Program-made: the position numbers and the translations under genes
Shown here: in pieces, positions 61,277 through 64,000 of the stretch
Layout of the letters: each line of letters opens with the position of its first letter
Position numbering within the stretch: position 1 is the first letter of the stretch
The notes under the pieces: model-generated
Told to the model about the DNA's origin: nothing
The model's database searches: none
The model's input: only the letters and a program-made list of their open reading frames with translations
From: Malania oleifera
Taxonomy: Eukaryota; Streptophyta; Magnoliopsida; Santalales; Ximeniaceae
Assembly (NCBI RefSeq): GCF_029873635.1
Contig: NC_080428.1
Location: 61,181,957-61,245,956, forward strand
Direction of reading: 5' to 3'
Length of the DNA: 64,000 bases

Positions 61277-63244
61277 TGTAGTAACCCGATCCCGAAAATA
61301 ATAATAATAATAATAAATAATAATAATAATAATAATAAATAATAATAATAATAATAATAAAATAAATAAATAAATAAAAAGATATTTTGGAGAAGATATT
61401 TTGAAAAGAGATATTTTGAGATATTTATATATAAATATCTTGGAGGAGATATTTATTTAGATTACTTAAGGGTTAAGTTAGGATTTATTCTATAAATTCT
61501 CTTATTCTCTCTCATTCTCTCATTCTCTCTCTCTCTCGCTAAGATCCTTCGCCATTCGTCGTCCGTTTCCAAAAACGGAGGGTACTGCGTGGATCAGAAG
61601 AGGAAACTCTACACTTTTAGTGGATAGGATCGTCGTTTTGGAGAGTTTCGGGTTTTCCCAAGAATCGAGATAGGAATCTGATCCTAATTTTGATTGGATA
61701 TTTGGATAGTAGTAGAAAACATAGTAAGGTTAGGTTATGTGGTTTTAGGTTTTCGGGATCTCGGGTTGTCGATTTGGACCGTTTTCATACAAACTTTCAT
61801 TTCGAGTATAAGGTAAGGGGAATTTGATTACAACAGCTATTTTGGAAAACTAAACCGCTAAAAAGCTAGTTTATGTTATTATCTATGATTTAACTGCTTA
61901 TTTGTAAAATTCTACCAAGCAGAGATGCTGGTTTGACGATTTTATGGTTTTTGGTAAAAATAAGGTTTTCGACGTGTAATCTCCAAAATTTTACAAACAT
62001 CGTTTATTTGTGTTTATACTATAGTAGGAGAGGCTCGAATCCTTTATTTATTCAGTTAAACTATGTATATTGAATTTCTATCATTTAGCGGGTTTTTGTA
62101 TTAAACTTGTGTGATATATGTTGATATGGGAATGAATGGATTTTCTATACTATTGATATAGAATATGGGAATGAAGTTCCAAATTTGTTATACTGATAAT
62201 GTGAATAAACATAGGCTGGTAATACACTGAGCCGCATCAGTAAACAAAGAAGGGTAAACTGAGTGGAAAGACACCGGTTTGAACCCAATGCTATTATGTG
62301 AATTTGTGAAAAATACTGGAAATGCGCAGGTTATCATATTTGTATAAATTGAATTTATGATACACGGAACCACAGCTTAAGAGTCTCGGGAGGGTTGAAA
62401 AATACTTTCTTTGCAGGGTGAAATGAAACCACTGTTATATGATACGGCACGATATTGTAGCTAGATGTACACGTGCAACCACACGTATTAAACGATGTGG
62501 GTACCAAGATGGTCGGCTAGCAGGGTGAAACCATTGGCTGATATTGGACCAATGGGGGCAGTCGGATCGTATGTAGGTACTTAGCAGTGTCTGCACGAAC
62601 AGGGCATTGGACGAGTACCAATGCACAACCCGAGCCACGGGGTAAAACTGGTTATAGGGATATTTTGCTGTTGGTCATCTGATAAATCATTAAATGGTCG
62701 CAAGACAGATGTGGGAATTTTGTAATATGAATAATGATATACCTGATGCATTACTGTATTGAAAATATTTAATTTATATTCCAGATGTTGAATGAAAATA
62801 TGCATGTATGCAGTCACACACTGTTGTAACTCCTTCTTCCTTACTGAGAGGTGTCTCACCCTATCTTACAAACTTTGTTTTCAGGTCCGTCCGTGCGTCG
62901 ATCCTAGTAGATAAAAGGACTGGGGAGGTTATTTTGGTTAGCTTACGTAAGCATATAAATTTTGTACTAAACTTGATGAAAGTCCTTTTTGGAGGGTTGT
63001 AATATGACAATTACTCTAAGTCCGAATGTATGTAAATTATGGATGTATTAGTGAACTCTGGTATAAGGCTAGTAGTAATCCCAATGGATGTTTATGTTTT
63101 TCTGCGACATTTACATCATGATTATGTATGATTTACACCCGTATGTCCCTGTTTAGGGCTGGTTATTTCCATATCTTGAAAAGGTTTAGGTATTTGATGT
63201 ATGTAAGTGACACCTGAGTCCGTGTAAAGGGTCGAGTCGTTACA
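61277..63244 (+). mobile_element. Plus-strand solo LTR in chromovirus 3 gag
   Basis: Starts TGTAGTAACCCGATCC and ends GGGTCGAGTCGTTACA, with flanks CCTCT (61272-61276) and CTTCT (63245-63249), 4 of 5. It carries the conserved block in reverse (CTTACTGAGAGGTGTCTCA, 62840-62858), so it lies opposite to the other LTRs. It begins with a compound AAT/AAAT run (61,300-61,380). No internal domain is present. Confidence 0.85.
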
Positions 63245-63821
63245 CTTCTCGATCCTCCGAGCCTTCTCGTGCTTATTCGGAACTAAGTATGGCACAAATC
63301 GAGATAACTCAACATATCTGGGAGCATACCTATGCACCGTCAAAGTTCCTTGCATTAGGCTCGAAAACTCATCAGCCTTCGCATCCCGAGTGGAGACCGA
63401 AAAGTATCTCTCGAAAAATACTTCCTTGAAACAACCCCACGTCATACCAAATGGACCAGCTCTTTGCCTCTCAAGCAGGTTCACTTCCGTCCACCATCGC
63501 CTTGCCTCCCCAGTCAACTGGAAGGTAGAGTACAAGACATTCTGTTTCTCAGTGCAGTGAAGGACTTCCAAAATCCTCTTGGTCTTCTCAATCCAGTCCT
63601 CCACCACTATCGGATTAGGTCCTCCCATAAATGTCAAAGGGTGCATGCGTGTGAACCTCTCAATGGTACACCCCGCATCATTAGGAGAACTCTCGTGTCT
63701 CCTAACACTCTGCTCAATCTCTCGGATCACCTGTCTCTCCAAACCACGAGACACAGAAGGAGACTCATCGCTTGCCGTCTCCTCGGAGCCACTCTCCAAG
63801 TTGTTATCCTTGGGCTCCATT
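63245..63821 (-). pseudogene. Chromovirus 3 gag N-terminal part
   Basis: Starts MEPKDNN at 63821 on the minus strand and stays open to the solo LTR. Gag core motifs: DAGCTIERFTRMHPLTFMGG, VVEDWIEKTKRILEV, QLTGEARRWW, FFERYFSVSTRDAKADEF, YAPRYVELSRFVPYLV. Only the inserted LTR breaks gag here. Confidence 0.9.
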
Positions 63822-64000
63822 TTGGAAATAGAATAGGAATCGGTCAGAATTCCTATATCGTACGCAATTAACACAATCATAGACCTAATCATGTCAATTA
63901 TTACTCTCACAGGTCTAAGCCTGTCCTGTCACACCGACACGAATCCATCAATGGTCTGCCCTGCCTTTACCAGAATCGTCATTCCAGGAAAAACACGGAA

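Larger units (their letters stand above)
56678..64000 (-). mobile_element. Ty3/gypsy chromovirus 3 (runs off window)
   Basis: Minus strand: gag start at 63821, gag split by a plus-strand solo LTR (61277-63244), pol 60863-57405, polypurine tract at 56,932, and the end of its 3' LTR (56678-56931). The 5' LTR lies beyond 64,000. It is the best preserved of the three chromoviruses but still has stops in pol. Confidence 0.9.

Noticed and set aside
1-64000. A previously undescribed multi-gene system
   Set aside because: Every sizeable conserved coding stretch resolves to copia or gypsy pol/gag or to PHO2. What is unusual lies in retroelement structure and LTR motifs, reported as findings.

Overview
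This window is plant nuclear DNA, almost certainly from a eudicot. It has spliced genes with GT-AG introns, plant Ty1/copia and Ty3/gypsy retrotransposons primed by initiator-Met tRNA, GA/CT/TA microsatellites and long AT-rich intergenic stretches. I cannot name the species. Only one host gene is well supported; most of the rest is nested retrotransposon.

Host gene: 42.3-49.9 kb on the plus strand is a PHO2/UBC24-type gene, a very large UBE2O-like ubiquitin-conjugating E2 of the phosphate-starvation pathway. Seven coding exons join in frame to 911 codons plus a stop. The leader is spliced and carries two strong miR399 target sites (44012-44032 and 44421-44441) plus several decayed ones.

Left part (1-38.8 kb): 1-2.1 kb is a badly decayed plus-strand copia element, followed by a decayed LTR (2.1-5.0 kb). 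From 5,159 to 38,804 lies one minus-strand Ty1/copia element flanked by the direct repeat ATCCT. It has been expanded to 33.6 kb by later insertions. These are a 2.6-kb solo LTR (7,726-10,343), a 2.1-kb G-tract LTR (10,664-12,756), a second G-tract LTR (13,410-24,493) itself split by chromovirus 1 (13,679-22,642), and chromovirus 2 (25,233-38,019) itself split by two solo LTRs. Most junctions show a 5-bp target-site duplication, so the order of insertion can be read.

Right part (49.9-64 kb): AT-rich DNA with a Tourist-like MITE that holds a SINE. Next is an LTR element with only 301 bp between its LTRs (primer-binding site and polypurine tract, no genes). Then comes chromovirus 3 on the minus strand, running off the window end and with a plus-strand solo LTR in its gag.

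The chromovirus-type LTRs share a recurring layout: a conserved TGAGACAC-type hairpin, a hypervariable GC-rich minisatellite, a GA microsatellite, and an array of TCGTCGACGA palindromes. All transposon coding regions seen here are broken. I saw no tRNA, rRNA, CRISPR or bacterial features.
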